From positions 44,754,997-44,818,996 of the forward strand of contig JALGQZ010000002.1 of NCBI GenBank assembly GCA_023105745.1: DNA of 64,000 nucleotides, given 5' to 3'. The notes under the pieces were generated by a model. The model did not search any database. It saw nothing but the letters and a program-made list of their open reading frames with translations, and was not told where the DNA came from. Position numbers and translations under genes: made by a program. Below are positions 1 through 11,858 of the stretch, piece after piece (the stretch's first letter is position 1; each line of letters starts with the position of its first letter). This stretch comes from Austropuccinia psidii (lineage: Eukaryota > Basidiomycota > Pucciniomycetes > Pucciniales > Sphaerophragmiaceae).

Positions 1-203
1 GGGTTTAACCATTGTGCAGGTGTGCTTTGGTGTCACAGTTTGAATTCTCAGTGGCTGGGCATTTGAATTTCATGGATGCAGAGCTATTGCTATACAGGCA
101 ACAAAATATCCCTTGTAGAGCTGATGGGAAATCACCTTATTAAGAACCCATTTTGATTATTTGGTACCATATTGTGATATTTCTGCAATGCTGAGAATTT
201 CAT
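1..203. other. left flank, no gene seen
   Basis: AT-rich sequence outside element A. I see no open frame or repeat that I can name. It ends at the target-site duplication of element A. Confidence 0.5.
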
Positions 204-208
204 GCACT
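204..208. repeat. target-site duplication GCACT (left, element A)
   Basis: GCACT directly precedes the TGTCACAG start of the left LTR. The same five bases follow the end of the right LTR at 10446-10450. A five-base duplication is normal for Ty3/Gypsy integrases. Confidence 0.85.
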
Positions 209-1692
209 TGTCACAGGCACTCTTTGTGGAAATACAAGAGTGGCCTGGAACTCAGAAGTCAGGGAACCCACTTGGAAGACTCCAAAGAATAAAGAAGATA
301 AAATAAAGAAATTAATCTCTCTAAGAAATATTTAGGTACAATCGATGACATGCAATAAGAGAAATGAGAATCCAAATGACAAAGGAGCCAACCAAGTAAG
401 TCCTTAATCACTGTTTTAACCTTCCAGAAGGAGAAATGGAATTAGTAAGAATATGGCCACCAAATATCCACTGACAGGAGAAGAAAGAAAAAGAGAAAGG
501 CTCTAAATGACTGACTTGATAATATCTGTATTCCCTTAAAAAAATGATAAGATAAATAAAGATAAAATGAAATCAAAATTTATCAATTAACTGGGGGAAA
601 CCCTCCAAGGTCAAAGGAGGCTGATAGATGTGAAACGTTGAGAGCTTGACTCATTCAGGCTGACAGCTGGTCTGTATTGAATCCCTGAAGCTGTATTTAC
701 TGCTTGATGAAGTGTATGCCTTGCCAAATTTGGAAATGAAGTTGGTTGAATGAAATTCCCATGGTTTATGAATGAAATACAGCTCTTGATGAATCCAGAC
801 TGTATTCAATGAATGTGGTTGCCAAGGTGGATTGATGGAGCACTGACCCTTAGCAAATTATTTTGGAACTGCCTCTTGAATATCCCTTGAGAATGAACTG
901 CCAGTATTCCCTTGGAGGAATACTGTGAATTAGAATGACAAATGATTTCTTGATGGTATCATTGGTATTTGAGATTGACACCTTTCTTTGGGCCTTGATG
1001 AAGCCTCTAGATGATGTGCCTTGATGACCTGATGAGTAGTTGAAATAACCATTTGATATTGGAGCCATTGGATTGCTTGTGAAAAAGATGCATAATGGTT
1101 TATAACACCATTTATGGCACTTTTGGTTATTGGAGGGTGGAAATGGCCAAATTTCTTTTGGATTGATGCCAGGAGAATATAAGTGAGAAATGGGATTTGG
1201 GTTCCTTCAGCGGTGAAAGAGTGTCTTTTGCGTTTTTTGGCCAAATACCGCTAACACAGCTTTAAATTTGTATTTGCGCAAAGGGCGCAGACAATGCGCA
1301 AACCACACAAAGCTGGAAAATAAGGCCTAAATTTCCTAATATGGCCATTTGGGCATATTTCCCATATTACATGGGAAAATGGCCTAAAATGCGCAGAAAT
1401 GTGCAAATCTGTATTTAAAGCTTAAAACGCCAAATACAGGCTTTTGAGCCATATTTTCCCTGTTGACTGGAAAATACAAGAGACAACCCAAAAGCAAAAC
1501 CTAGCCAGGAAAGTCCTGATGATGATGAAGGGGCCAGGCTGGCCCCAGATAATGAAATGACCATAAATGCCATAAAGGATGAAATGGCCAATTTGGCCAA
1601 TTATTATGGATATGGCCAAATTGCCATAAATCGGATATGGCATGGATATGCCATATTGAGGTCCAAGAGGGTGAATTTCCATGGTTGTGACA
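209..1692 (-). repeat. LTR of element A (3' LTR in element orientation)
   Basis: 1484 bp, colinear with 8961-10445 and ending in the inverted terminal bases TGTCACA/TGTGACA. Short open frames around 850-1790 recur in the other LTR in altered form, show no protein features and are not genes. Confidence 0.88.
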
Positions 1693-1707
1693 GTACCCCC
1701 CCCCCTT
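1693..1707 (-). other. polypurine tract of element A
   Basis: Immediately inside the left LTR the minus strand reads AAGGGGGGGGGGTAC, with ten G in a row (C at 1696-1705). This is the expected place and composition for the plus-strand primer of a minus-oriented element, and it shows that the left LTR is the 3' one. Confidence 0.8.
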
Positions 1708-3290
1708 GAAATGGTGAGCTCCTGAGAACCAACACAAGGTGAATCCTGTTGAGGCTGTTGAAAAGATTTTGGGAGAGGGATTCAAGAGGAATTATTAGGA
1801 TAAAAATTTGTAACTGACATTAAGAATTTGACATATGACACAGGCCTTGTGCAATCTTCTTTTAACATTGGCTTCAAGATGGATGTTGAATAAAAAATTC
1901 TTGATGTTTATGACATGACATTTGATGTGATAAAAGAAATTTTAAAAATTAAAATAAAATAATAAATGAGAAATAAAAGAATGAAAATGCAAATAAAGAA
2001 ATAAAAGTAATAAAGAGAAATGAATTTTTTGAGGAGGTTCCAATCTTGATCACTTGTGCTGACAATTGATTTTAATTGGCCAAGGGACTGGAAAAGAAGA
2101 TTTGATTCCAGGTTCTCACAGAGTGGCCAAGGTGATGTTTTGAAAGATTGTAGAGCCCTCAGGGAAGTGAACACCAGGAGAGGAACTTACTTTTGGTAAT
2201 TACCACTCCCGCCACTGCCATAAAAATTAAATAAATTTTCTTAAAGAATGAATTGGAATTGGAATGTCACAGGGGCTCTTCGAAGTGAAGAGGGCCTGGC
2301 ACTCAGTAAACTGGGACTCACTTATGGAGGGCTCAGAGATATGGTAAGAAGGAATACACTTGAGAGTGCAAGAGATGAATTACTAGAATAAAGAATATAA
2401 GAAATCAGCAACAAAAGAAATAAAAGTAAAGAATAGAAGAGCCAACCACAAACAAGTCCAAGTCCACTGTTTCAACCTGTCAGAATGAAAAGAGAAGGGT
2501 TAATAAGGATATGGCCACCCAACTCATACTGTACAGGCAAAGAGAGAAATGCAAAGATTAATTAATATTAAATAAAAATAATACCCAAGATAAGGATAAG
2601 AATATTCATAAAATAATAAATAACTAAGTTAATTAACTGGGGAAAAGTCCCCAGGGGGGAGAAAGAGGGGCTGGTATATGTGAGAATCACCACCCCTGAT
2701 CCAGAGGAAGAATTTTCATGAGAGAATTGAATGATTGAGTTGAGTCTGGCCAATACAGGTCCTGTACAAGAGGTGTGGTGTATTTGAGTGATCATACAGT
2801 TTAAAGCTGTTGTATTGAAACTGTATTGGATGAATCCAACCTGTACAGATGTTGACAGGCTGTATTGAAGTACCAAGCTGTATGCATGTTTCAGCAAGGA
2901 AGATTGCTGAAGCTCAATGCTGATGCAGATAGTGGATCTGCTGATTTGAGGTGTTTGAGTGGGTGTATTGATGAATACCCTTACCCCTGGTGAGTGGTTG
3001 TTACATGGAAATACTTGGAAAGAAAATGAGAAAGGAAATGGTCCATTTTCCCAAGTGAAAATGGACATAGTTTTGGAAATTATTTTGAAAGCCTTGCCAA
3101 AGATCTGTGTCCAAAAATGGCAGAGTGCTCACAGATTGACCAAGGTGATGCTTACAACAAGAAGGGTAGAATACCTCTAAAGGTGCATACCAGAAGTGGG
3201 ACTTACTTTGGGGAATTCCTATCCCTACCAAGCACCATAAATGATCAATCTCTTGAAGAATTTGGTCCTGGCTTTTAAGGATATAAGGAA
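1708..3290 (-). other. 3' untranslated part of element A with an internal duplication
   Basis: No coding sequence. About 150 bp near 2110-2260 is recognisably similar to about 3120-3270. Both contain a CCAAGGTGATG block followed by ACTTACTTT and an ACTCCC/ATCCCT block. The similarity may be an old tandem duplication of the 3' UTR or a trace of recombination with a related element. The solo LTR lies between the two copies. Confidence 0.5.
2265..3005 (-). repeat. solo LTR of a related Gypsy family (LTR-B)
   Basis: 741 bp starting TGTCACAGGGG and ending TGTTACA. It is flanked by TGGAA at 2260-2264 and 3006-3010, which suggests a solo LTR left by LTR-LTR recombination after insertion into element A. 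It is distantly similar to the element A LTR and closely similar to 42989-43745. TGGAA is common locally, so the duplication alone is moderate evidence. Confidence 0.72.
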
Positions 3291-3294
3291 TGGA

Positions 3295-3500
3295 AATTCT
3301 TCATAGGTTCAGCACAATTCTTGAGGTTTTCAATTGGTTCCTGAGTGAATCTTTTTGGGTCTTGACTGAAACCTTTCCATTCCACCAAATACCATAATTT
3401 TCCTATCTTAAGATTTGAGTCCAGTATTTGACAGACTTCCAATTCCTCTTCTTCTTCAATGATAATTGGAGGAAGAGCCTCTTGATTACTATTTGGGATT
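3295..3500 (-). pseudogene. chromodomain at the end of element A integrase
   Basis: Read on the minus strand, the frame after a run of glutamates contains GKLWYLVEWKGFSQDPKRF, a chromodomain core with the aromatic and VEWKG signatures. The domain marks a chromovirus and normally targets integration to modified histone H3 in heterochromatin. The usual TWEP motif is TQEP here, so one cage tryptophan is lost. It is separated from the integrase core by frameshifts. A competing open frame over the same bases is a shadow. Confidence 0.8.
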
Positions 3501-3669
3501 GTTCATGTCTTGACTGGTTCCAAGATGGAAATATAAAAGACTGGGTGAATTGAGTTCCATTGAGATGGTAGGCATGAGTTCTGATTTTCTTCAAGATTGG
3601 AAAAGGACCCAACCATCTTTCAGCAGTTTTTTGGTGGGTCTAGTCAGCTTAATTCTCTTGGGAGAAATC

Positions 3670-4640
3670 CATACCATGTCACCAGATTGAAAACAGGTGT
3701 ACTTGCTCTACCTTTATCTGCATACCTCTTAAACCTTTTTGTGGCAACTTCAAGCTCTCTCTTGACATCTTTCTGTACTGATTGGGCTTTTGTTTATAGC
3801 TTTCCAGAAGGAGTATCTTGGGTAATGTGAACTGAGTCAAAATGAGGATCTCTTCATCAAAGGTGAAAAACGGTGATTGTTTTGTTGAAGAGTGGTCAGA
3901 GTTATTGTAGGCAAATTCAGCCAGAGGGATACAGGTGTTCCAATCATCTTGATGATAACTGACATACATCCAAAGGTACTGTTCTAGTATCTGATTTACC
4001 CTCTCTGTCTGTCCATCAGCTTCTGGATTATAAGTAGTTGACAGATCTCTTGAAATCTTGAACTGATGACAAAGATTTCTCCAAAATGAAGAGACAAAAA
4101 GAGAACCTCTATCACTAACAATGCTTCAAGGAAGGCCATGCTTTGAGACAATATTCTTGATGAATAAATGGGCCAAATCCAATGAATTTATTGAACACAT
4201 TCTTTCAATAAAAACTGCCATTTTTGAGAATCTGTCCACTATGACAAGGATTGAGTAAAAAGAATTGGACAGTGGCAATTGAGTGATGAAATCCATTGAA
4301 AGACAAATCCAAGGACCATTTGAGATTGGAAGAGGTTTGAGGAGTCCAAACTCCTTGTGATGAATATTATTTTTTCTTGAACACTGTTGACAGGATGAGA
4401 CATAATCCTTGATAAATTGAGTCATGCCACACCAGTGAAAATACTGCTTGACAAGTTTGAGAGTCTTCTCTTGGCAACAGTGTCCAGCTAGAGGAGAGTC
4501 ATGCCTCTGTTGAAGTATTCTGAGTTGAATTGTGGGGTCATTTGGAAGAACCACCCTATCTTTTAAAAGGAGAAGTTGGGAAGAGGAATCAAGAGAATAA
4601 TCTTGGACAGATGTACCTTTACCCAGATCTTGAAGCATAA
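3670..4640 (-). pseudogene. integrase of element A (broken)
   Basis: Two blocks on the minus strand. The segment at 4126-4638 has the HHCC-type zinc-binding region, with an H(x)3H-like start and the pair CQQC, followed by the core strand SMDFITQLP that carries the first catalytic aspartate. The segment at 3679-3969 resembles the later core, with [15 protein letters not shown] and a frameshifted tail. Between them the second catalytic region is disrupted by stops and a frame change. The enzyme would insert element cDNA into chromosomes; this copy cannot. The chromodomain follows at about 3300-3500. Confidence 0.82.
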
Positions 4641-4849
4641 TTCTATATTGAGAATATTGCCATAATTCCTTCTTAATTTCATCAATCCAATTTGAAAATG
4701 AATCTATCTTGACTGCAAAGAAATTTGATGCTTGAATTTCATCTTACTTGATTATTTTCCAATAATTCATTGAGTTCTTGCTGATGGAATCCTCCCCCTC
4801 TCTGGGTGAACATCCTCCCAATGTGACAATGCATCTGGAAGGGTGGTAA

Positions 4850-6440
4850 GTGATTGAAAAATGGAATCCATATAAGAACTCAGCCCATGAAGCTTGATGG
4901 CAAGTAAGAATCTTTGATGACATAAATTATTTCAGGGAGGATTGATTGTTGAGAACTTCAAAAGGGGAAGACAGTGAAAGGAGAAAAGCTCTCCAGAAAT
5001 TGAGAGCCCAGACTATGCCAAGGAGTTCCTTGTCATGAATCTCATAGTAGAGCTCTGCTGGAAGACTTTTGCAGCTATCAATTGCAATGGGATGTTTTCC
5101 TGAGTCAGAGACCTGACTCAGTACAGCACCCAAGGCAAAATAATAAGCATAAGTCTCTACGATTGTGGGTAGAGAAGTATTAAAGTAAGAGGTAATTGGA
5201 GCAATGTTGAGATCCTCTTTGAGTTGATTAAACTGTCTAAGAGCTTCCTCATTGAGGGTAAAACAGAAATCTTTATTGAGGAAACTTGTGAGTGAACTAA
5301 TTTTCTTTGAATAATTCTTAATATAAAAATGGTAAAAATTGAAGAGCCTTGAGGTTTATTTGAGGTGGCCAAACAAGGATTTTCAGGACTTTTGCTAGGT
5401 CCATCTTGAGTCCTTCAGAAGAAACAATCTAACCTAAATACTCTACACTAGAAACATGAAATAGGAACTTGGAGGCCTTAGCAAAGAGGTTATTGGCTCT
5501 GAGTCTGGCAAGAACAGTGGACACATGAGTGAAATGTTCTTCCTCAGATTTGGAGAAGACCATAATATAAACCAAATAAACAACAACATAAACATCAAGA
5601 AGATCATAAAACATATCATTGACAACTTTTTTAAAAGAGGCAGGAGCATTGGTGGGCCCAAATGGCATAACCAAATACTCATAAATGCCATGTTTAGTCC
5701 TAAAACAAGTCAAATCTTCATCACCTTCCTTGATTCTGAGCAGGTTATATGCACCACACAAATCAATCTTGGAGAAGATAGAAGAACCATCAAAGAAAGT
5801 AAGAAGCTGATTCATAGGAGGAACAGGATGCTTGTTCTTCCTAGTAACAGCATTCAGTTTGTGGTAATCAACACACAAACAGAGGCCACCATCCTTCTTT
5901 TTGACAAAGAGGACAGGTGCTCCTGTGGAAGAGCAGCTTGGCCAGATGAAATATTTTGCTAAATTCTCTGAAATGTAGGCCCTGAGTGTATCTGACTCTT
6001 GGTTTGATAAAGATTACAGACCCCTCCAGCTCAATATGATGATCACAGGTGCAGTGAGGAGGAACTTTCTCTGCTTTCACCTTGGAGAATATATCCAAGT
6101 ACTGGTGATAAGCATAAGGAGCAACCTTCATCAGGGCTTCTATTTCTTCTGGCCCTTCCTCTTCATCCCACAGCTCCTCCAGGGAGTCATGATAAGATGA
6201 GGGAGGAAGGTCCATGTTCCCAAAGAAGAGATGAAGTGAAGATACAGAATTATCTTCTCTGACATCTTGAATATCTTTGAAGACTTCATCTCTAGAGGAC
6301 AGTAATTATGTATTGGAATTGAGGAAAGGAATATGGACAGAAGATGGAAATGATGGTGTTCTAGAATCACCAACCATAGCTTCATATGATTTGGAAGAAC
6401 AAAAATGATTACTGAATGAATTTGAAGGATCATAATAGTC
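4850..6440 (-). pseudogene. reverse transcriptase and RNase H of element A (dead)
   Basis: On the minus strand the RT starts near 6130 (YLDIFSKVKAEKVPPH) and continues after a frameshift at 5429-5878 with the conserved blocks FSKIDLCGAYNLLRI and EYLVMPFGPTNAPASF. The catalytic strand, normally YLDD followed by I(L/M)(I/V)FS, is YLVYIMVFS here, so both active-site aspartates are replaced and the enzyme is dead. RNase H remains as GAVLSQVSDSGKHPIAI and the block ELYYEIHDKELLGIVWAL at 4927-5133, where the usual aspartate/glutamate framework is only partly kept. Several stops and frame changes separate the pieces. Family and fold are secure; the exact ends are approximate. Confidence 0.85.
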
Positions 6441-6960
6441 CTTATGGTCAGTATTAAAGGTCATCAGCCCTTGCCTCCAATCAATAGATGGATTAAAATT
6501 AATAAGAAGGTCAGAGCACAATATGAGGTCTTCTCCCTTGGGAGTATCAATGACTAAAAAGTACCATTCAAAGCTTGGCAAGGAAGGGAGCTCAACCATA
6601 TATTTGGTATGGTGAGTAACAAATAAGGAAGGGGACTCAGAGGAGTCCAAGATTATAAGAGGAATCCTCTATGGGAGTTCTGAAATATTCAAAGAATACT
6701 TTTGAACAAAATACTTTGCAATGAATGAGTTGGTAGCACCAGAATCAATGACAATACTGTAAAAAACATCAGAAAGAGAAGAAAAAACAAAAAATCTAAG
6801 AGAATTCTTGACACCAGTATTCTGAGTGCACAATTTTTCTCTGGAAGAAAAACAGTGAAGACCATTGAACACAACATGATCTTCACTCAGGATTTTCCCT
6901 GGATAGGAAATTTTGCTGATGGTTGGGAAAGCTGGTTTTGAGGTCTTTTGAGACAAGACT
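6440..6960 (-). pseudogene. aspartic protease of element A
   Basis: The minus-strand frame at 6669-6956 contains IVIDSGATNSFIAKYF, the D-S-G-A active-site signature of a retropepsin-like protease. The next frame (6306-6650) continues the fold with VIDTPKGEDLILCSDLL. In an active element this enzyme cuts the Gag-Pol polyprotein. The catalytic DSGA survives but a stop and frame change break the domain. It directly follows the gag zinc knuckle with no gap, as in related polyproteins. Confidence 0.82.
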
Positions 6961-8211
6961 CAAGACTATGCTTCCCACCACAATAGGTATGTAAACCCTC
7001 CTTGATTATTCTTTCTTTTTCTGAATTCATCAACTTGAAATATTTATTCAGCAAAGAAGAATGGGGCTTGTCCCTCCTCTGAGAGTTCTTCCTCTCCTTT
7101 TGACTTGATCTTGAAGAAATTTGGGGATGAGAAGAATTTGACTTTGAATTTTCAGGCTTCTTCTATTGATGATGACTCTTTTCATTTTGCCTCTCATGGT
7201 ACCTGGTATCAAGCTCCAGGTTAATATCCATTAAGCCTTGAAGAGAGTCAATTCTTGAAGGATGGGAGGCCAATTTATCCAAAATCATGGATGTCAATCC
7301 CTTCCTGAAATGATGGATGAGAGAGCCCTTTGACCCCAAGCTCCAATTCTTGAAACCAAACTTATGAAATCAGAAATGTATAAGTAAAAATGCCCACCTT
7401 CTTTCATTCTTAAGTAATCCAACTCTGCTTCAGCTTTTCTAACTTCATTTGGGTGCTCAAGCAAGGTAAAGAGTTTAGATTCAAATAAACTCCATTAATT
7501 GAGAAGTTAATTGGGATCTTGATTTGTTATATTGGAAAGATAAAGCTCAATCTATTTTTAAGCCCTGACAATAAGAAATGAAGTGGAATACAAAACTTTT
7601 TTTCTGTCTTGAGAGAAATTTTCCAGATCATTATGCAAAATTAATTGACGTGACTGAATAAATCTTCTAACTCCGAAGGTTTGAGTCCCATCAAAGCATT
7701 CTGGTGCCTTCATAGATGGAGTCTTGAAGGCTGGTGGTCTTGATGATTCAGAAGATAAAGCTGCTTAAATATTGGCCATAATTTGAGTCATCTTCTGGAT
7801 ACTAGTCACCAAGGATGGTTCAGACTGATCAGACTGGGCTAGAGTTGGTCCTCCAATACCTTGGGATTCCCCAACAGGAGGAGGGACACCTTCAGTACCA
7901 TCAGACCCTTTCTCTTCCACAGAATTCTCCTCCTCCTCTTCACCATCTTCACCAGGCCCTTTGAAAGTGGTCCTTGAAAGGCCTGGGAATCTGCCAACTA
8001 CTCCTGAAAAAGAATTTGATCTTCTTGGCCCTCTTCCTTCCTTCCTGGATGGTGCTGCTCCTTCCAAAATGGCTCCTCTGTCTAATTAGGCCCTCAGTTG
8101 AGGAACTACTGGAGTGCCTTCAAGAGGAGAACTTGGAGTTGGAGTGGGAACAGCTTGAGCTCTGGCCTGAGATCTTCTCTGTCTTGCAGGAGGTGGATGT
8201 TGAACAGGCAT
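6960..8211 (-). pseudogene. gag of element A (broken)
   Basis: The frame begins at an ATG whose complement is 8209-8211 and reads MPVQHPPPARQRRSQ, a basic, proline-rich start. It continues through an acidic stretch (EEEEEN) and a degraded capsid region to a zinc-knuckle relic near 6985-7000, read as HTYCGGKHSLESC, where the first zinc cysteine is histidine. Gag forms the particle and binds element RNA. The frame is interrupted by several stops, so no full protein is made. Boundaries between gag and protease are approximate. Confidence 0.7.
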
Positions 8212-8259
8212 GATTTCAGGAATAAAATGAAATGAAATTAATGAAAATTTAAAATTTCG

Positions 8260-8670
8260 AATATTAAACGCTTGAGGCAAATCAACAGGAAAACTTGGAG
8301 TCAAAATCAAAATCAATATCAATGTCTTGAAGAAGAATCAATTAATCAAAATGAAAGCTTGAGGTAAATGAATCAATCAAATTTCAAATGAAATCTTGAA
8401 GTCAATAAATCAATATGTCAAATCAATCAAAATCAAAATCTTGCAGAAAATCAGTCAATCAAATGAATTCTTGAGGCAAAATCAATTTATCTCAAAATTC
8501 TTGATGTTAAAAAATAAGCAAAATCAATGAAATCTTCAGGTCAATCAATTTTCTTGAAGTCAATATCAATTATGTCAAATCTATAAATAAGATGAAATCA
8601 AGTGAGTTCTTCTTTAACAATAAAAGTTCTTGAAGAATTAATCAATAATAATTTTGATGTGAAGAATGTG
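8260..8670. repeat. degenerate short repeats in the 5' leader of element A
   Basis: The leader is built of imperfect units combining CTTGARG with CAATCAAAATC-like words. CTTG-type words occur near 8269, 8323, 8358, 8395, 8442, 8469, 8501, 8553 and 8632. Spacing varies from about 25 to 80 bases, so it is not a clean tandem array. It lies between the 5' LTR and the gag start, where packaging signals are expected. Confidence 0.55.
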
Positions 8671-8960
8671 TCTGAATAATCTTGATGATAGATATGAAAA
8701 TTAAATGAAAATGAAGATTATTCCTGAATCATGAATGAAATAAATTTTATGGTTGAATAAGCCTTTAAAAGAGAAACAAAAATAAAATTGGGTCAGCTTT
8801 CAATTTTCAAAATGAAGAATGAATGAGGTAAAATTGAGAGATGACAGTGAATCATAAAGTTGATAATCATTAAAGAGTGATAATTTTGATTAAATGAGTG
8901 AATGAAATTAGAAAGAAAGAATGAATAGAATTGAAAGAAATTAGAAGTTAATTAATAAAA

Positions 8961-10445
8961 TTTCACAGGGGCTCTTGGTGAAAAGGAAAGAGTGGCCTAG
9001 CACTTAGCAATCAGGGAACTCAGTTGGAAGACTCCAAAGAATAAAAAAGATAAAATAAAAAAATGAATTTATTTGAGAAATATGCAGACACAAATGATGT
9101 GATTCAATAAGAGAAATGAGAAGCCAAATGGCCAAAAGAGCCAACAAATTAAGTCATTAATCACTGTTTTAACCTTCCAGAAGGGGCAATTGAATCAGTA
9201 AGGATATGGCCACCAAAAAACCACTGAAAGGAAAAGAAAGAGAAAGAGAAATGTGCTAAATTACTTACTTGATAATATCAGTACTCCCTTAACAAAAATG
9301 ATAAGATAAATAAAGATAAGATAAAATCAAAATATATTAATTAACTGGGGGAAACCTCCCAAGGTCAAAGAAGGCTGGTGTATGTGAAATGTTGAGAGGT
9401 TGACTCCTTCAGGCTGACAAATGGTCTGTATTGAATCCTTGAAGTTTTATTTGACGGCTGAATGAAGTGTACACCATGCCAAATTTGAAAACGAACTTGG
9501 TTGAATGAAATTCCCATGGTGTATGAATGAAATACAGCTCTTGATGAATCCAGACTGTATTTAATGAATGTGGTTGCCAAGGTGAATTGACCGAGAACTG
9601 ACCCTTGGCAAATTGTTTTGGAACTCCCTCTTGAATATCCCTTGAGAATGAACTGCCAGTTTTCCCTTGGATGAATACTGTGAATGATAATAACAAATGA
9701 TTGCTTGATGGCTTTATTGGTATTTAAGATTGACACCTTTCTTTGAGCATTGATGAATCCTCTGGATGACGCACCTTTATGACCTGATGAGAAGTTGAAA
9801 TAACCATTTGATATTGGCGCCATAGGATTGCTTGTTAAAAAGATGCATAATGGGGTATACCAACATTTATGGCACTTTTGGTTATTTGAGGGTGGAAATG
9901 GCCAAAGGTCTTTTGGATGGATTCCAGGAGGATATAAGTGAGAAATGGATTTTGGGTGGCTTCAGAGGTGAAAGAGTGTCTTTGGGTGTTTTGGCTAAAA
10001 ACAGCTAATACAGCTTTAAAATGGTATTTGGGCAAAGTGTGCCAAAAATGCACAAAATGGGCAAAACTTGGAACTAAGCCCCAAATGGACTAATTTGGCC
10101 ATTTGGGAATGTTTCCCATATTAAGTGGGAAAATACAGAAAAATGCGCAAAATGTGCAAATCTGTATTTAAAGCTTAAAAAGCCAAATACAGACTTTTGG
10201 CCTGTATTTTCCCTGTTGACTGTAAAATACAAGAAACTGCCCAAAAGCAGAACCTAGCCAGGAAAGGCCTGATGATGATGAAGGGGAAAGGTTGGCCCCA
10301 GATGATGAAATGACGATAAAGGCCATAATGGATGAAATGGCCAATTTGGCCAATGATTATGGTCATGGCCAAACTGCCATAAATTGGATATGGCATGGAT
10401 ATGCCATATTGAGGTCCAAGAGGGTGAATTTCCATGGTTGTGACA
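8961..10445 (-). repeat. LTR of element A (5' LTR in element orientation)
   Basis: 1485 bp, aligning over its whole length with 209-1692. It starts TTTCACAGGGG (a mutated TGTCACAG) and ends TGTGACA. Open frames inside are shared with the other LTR in altered form and are not genes. Confidence 0.88.
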
Positions 10446-10450
10446 GCACT
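10446..10450. repeat. target-site duplication GCACT (right, element A)
   Basis: Matches 204-208 exactly and directly follows the LTR end TGTGACA. Confidence 0.85.
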
Positions 10451-11858
10451 TTGCTCAATTTAACATGGGTGGGCCTTCAGATAAGCTATTGCACAAAGAA
10501 CTCCAACCATCGCATTGCAAAATTCTTCCCTGCTGAGCTTTTGGCACACCATCTAAATTCATGCACCCAATCATAACTTTGATACCCAAAAGTAATATGC
10601 ATGCAAGCTGAACTATTATTAAACCATCCTAAATTGTAGATCAGCCAAAATTTTAGTGTGCAAACCATTTGGGGAAGCTGCAGGGCTGAGTGAATGCAGC
10701 ACAACAATTTAACACACAATCCTGCTGAACCATTTGCACAAATTGTTAAATTCATCCTTTTGATGTGTGTTTTTTGAGAGGTCATGATAACTACTTGCTG
10801 GATGCTGGAGTCATCCAGCTCATGCTGAGGGGAAGTTATTGAAGTGAAAAATGATTAGCCTCATATGAAAAATACACTGTGTGTAAAACATGGACTCACT
10901 CTCCTTTCAAGGCCCAGGGAATATATGACTGGTGCCTGAAGGTCATTAATGAGGTCTAATATGGTCATGCAGGCTTGTGCATTTACATGGACCCCACTGC
11001 AGGTCAGAAGCTGGCTATTGTCACATGTCTTGCAGAAATCTTCACACCCATCTCACAGGGAAACCATTCCCTGGGGAAGGTGAGTGAATGCACCACAGAT
11101 ATGAGAGAGAACATCTCAGGCCAATCTTAATGTCTTAGTCTCAGTCTCATACACAATAGCATTTAAGACCTGTGCTCCACCTTGTATTCAGTTCATCCCT
11201 AGCACCGCTTGATCAAATTAAACATTCATTCCCAGCATCCCAGCAGGCATTAGTCCATAAGTGCTTCTGCCCATAACAAATCTCATCATTGGTGGCATTA
11301 AACCATACATTACTCACACCTTCCCACACCTAAATTTATCCCCACAGTGGAACCTTCATTTCCACCACCACCTTTGCACCACAATTGACCTGAGGAAGAT
11401 TAATTTACTGTATGCTTTCATACCAGCAAATATGTCTCCATGCCACCACCCTCAACTTCATGTATGGTTGCATGCCGCCATACACAATGTTCTGCTATCC
11501 AATCCAATTTTTTGATATGTTAATGTGAACCTTGGGACACCATGACTTGCATAGCATGAAGTATATCCAGAAGTAATATGGATTCACCCACATTCTTGCC
11601 ACCTTGCCTGGATATATGGTCATTTTAAATTCCAGTGGACCATGATACAAACCACAGGCCATCCCCCTTTTGATCCATTGATTCCTCTCATATAATATCA
11701 TCCAGCTCCCATTTTCAAATTTCATTCCCCTTAGCTAAACCTTCCTTATCATATTATTTCTCATTTTCCCCAGGTAATTTTTAATAGCAATATTTTAAAC
11801 CCCTTTGAAAGAACTTTTCATTAAGATTATCAATATTTCTACTTCAGTTAAAAGCAAC
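10451..11858. other. gap without a supportable gene
   Basis: Only short open frames on both strands (for example the minus strand at 11495-11725). None carries a motif I recognise. The stretch leads into the helicase relic and may include its decayed upstream part. Confidence 0.4.

Larger units (their letters stand above)
209..10445 (-). mobile_element. Ty3/Gypsy chromovirus, element A (decayed)
   Basis: A complete but dead LTR retrotransposon on the minus strand. LTRs lie at 209-1692 and 8961-10445 and share the termini TGTCACAG...TGTGACA (the right copy starts TTTCACAG). Both flanks carry GCACT. Internal order on the minus strand is gag, aspartic protease, reverse transcriptase, RNase H, integrase, chromodomain, which is the Ty3/Gypsy order. 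The two LTRs differ at roughly one base in eight by eye, so the insertion is old. The coding region has many frameshifts and stops and both RT catalytic aspartates are gone. A solo LTR of a related family sits at 2265-3005. Confidence 0.9.

Noticed and set aside
850..1068. Open frames inside the LTRs of element A that recur at 9365-9823
   Set aside because: They exist in both LTR copies only because the LTRs are homologous. They show no domain and differ in length and frame, so they are not genes.
3403..3612. Minus-strand open frame of 69 codons
   Set aside because: Its second half is a shadow of the chromodomain frame, which carries the VEWKG signature.
8260..8670. CRISPR-like array
   Set aside because: Spacing and repeat sequence are irregular, and this is a eukaryotic transposon leader.
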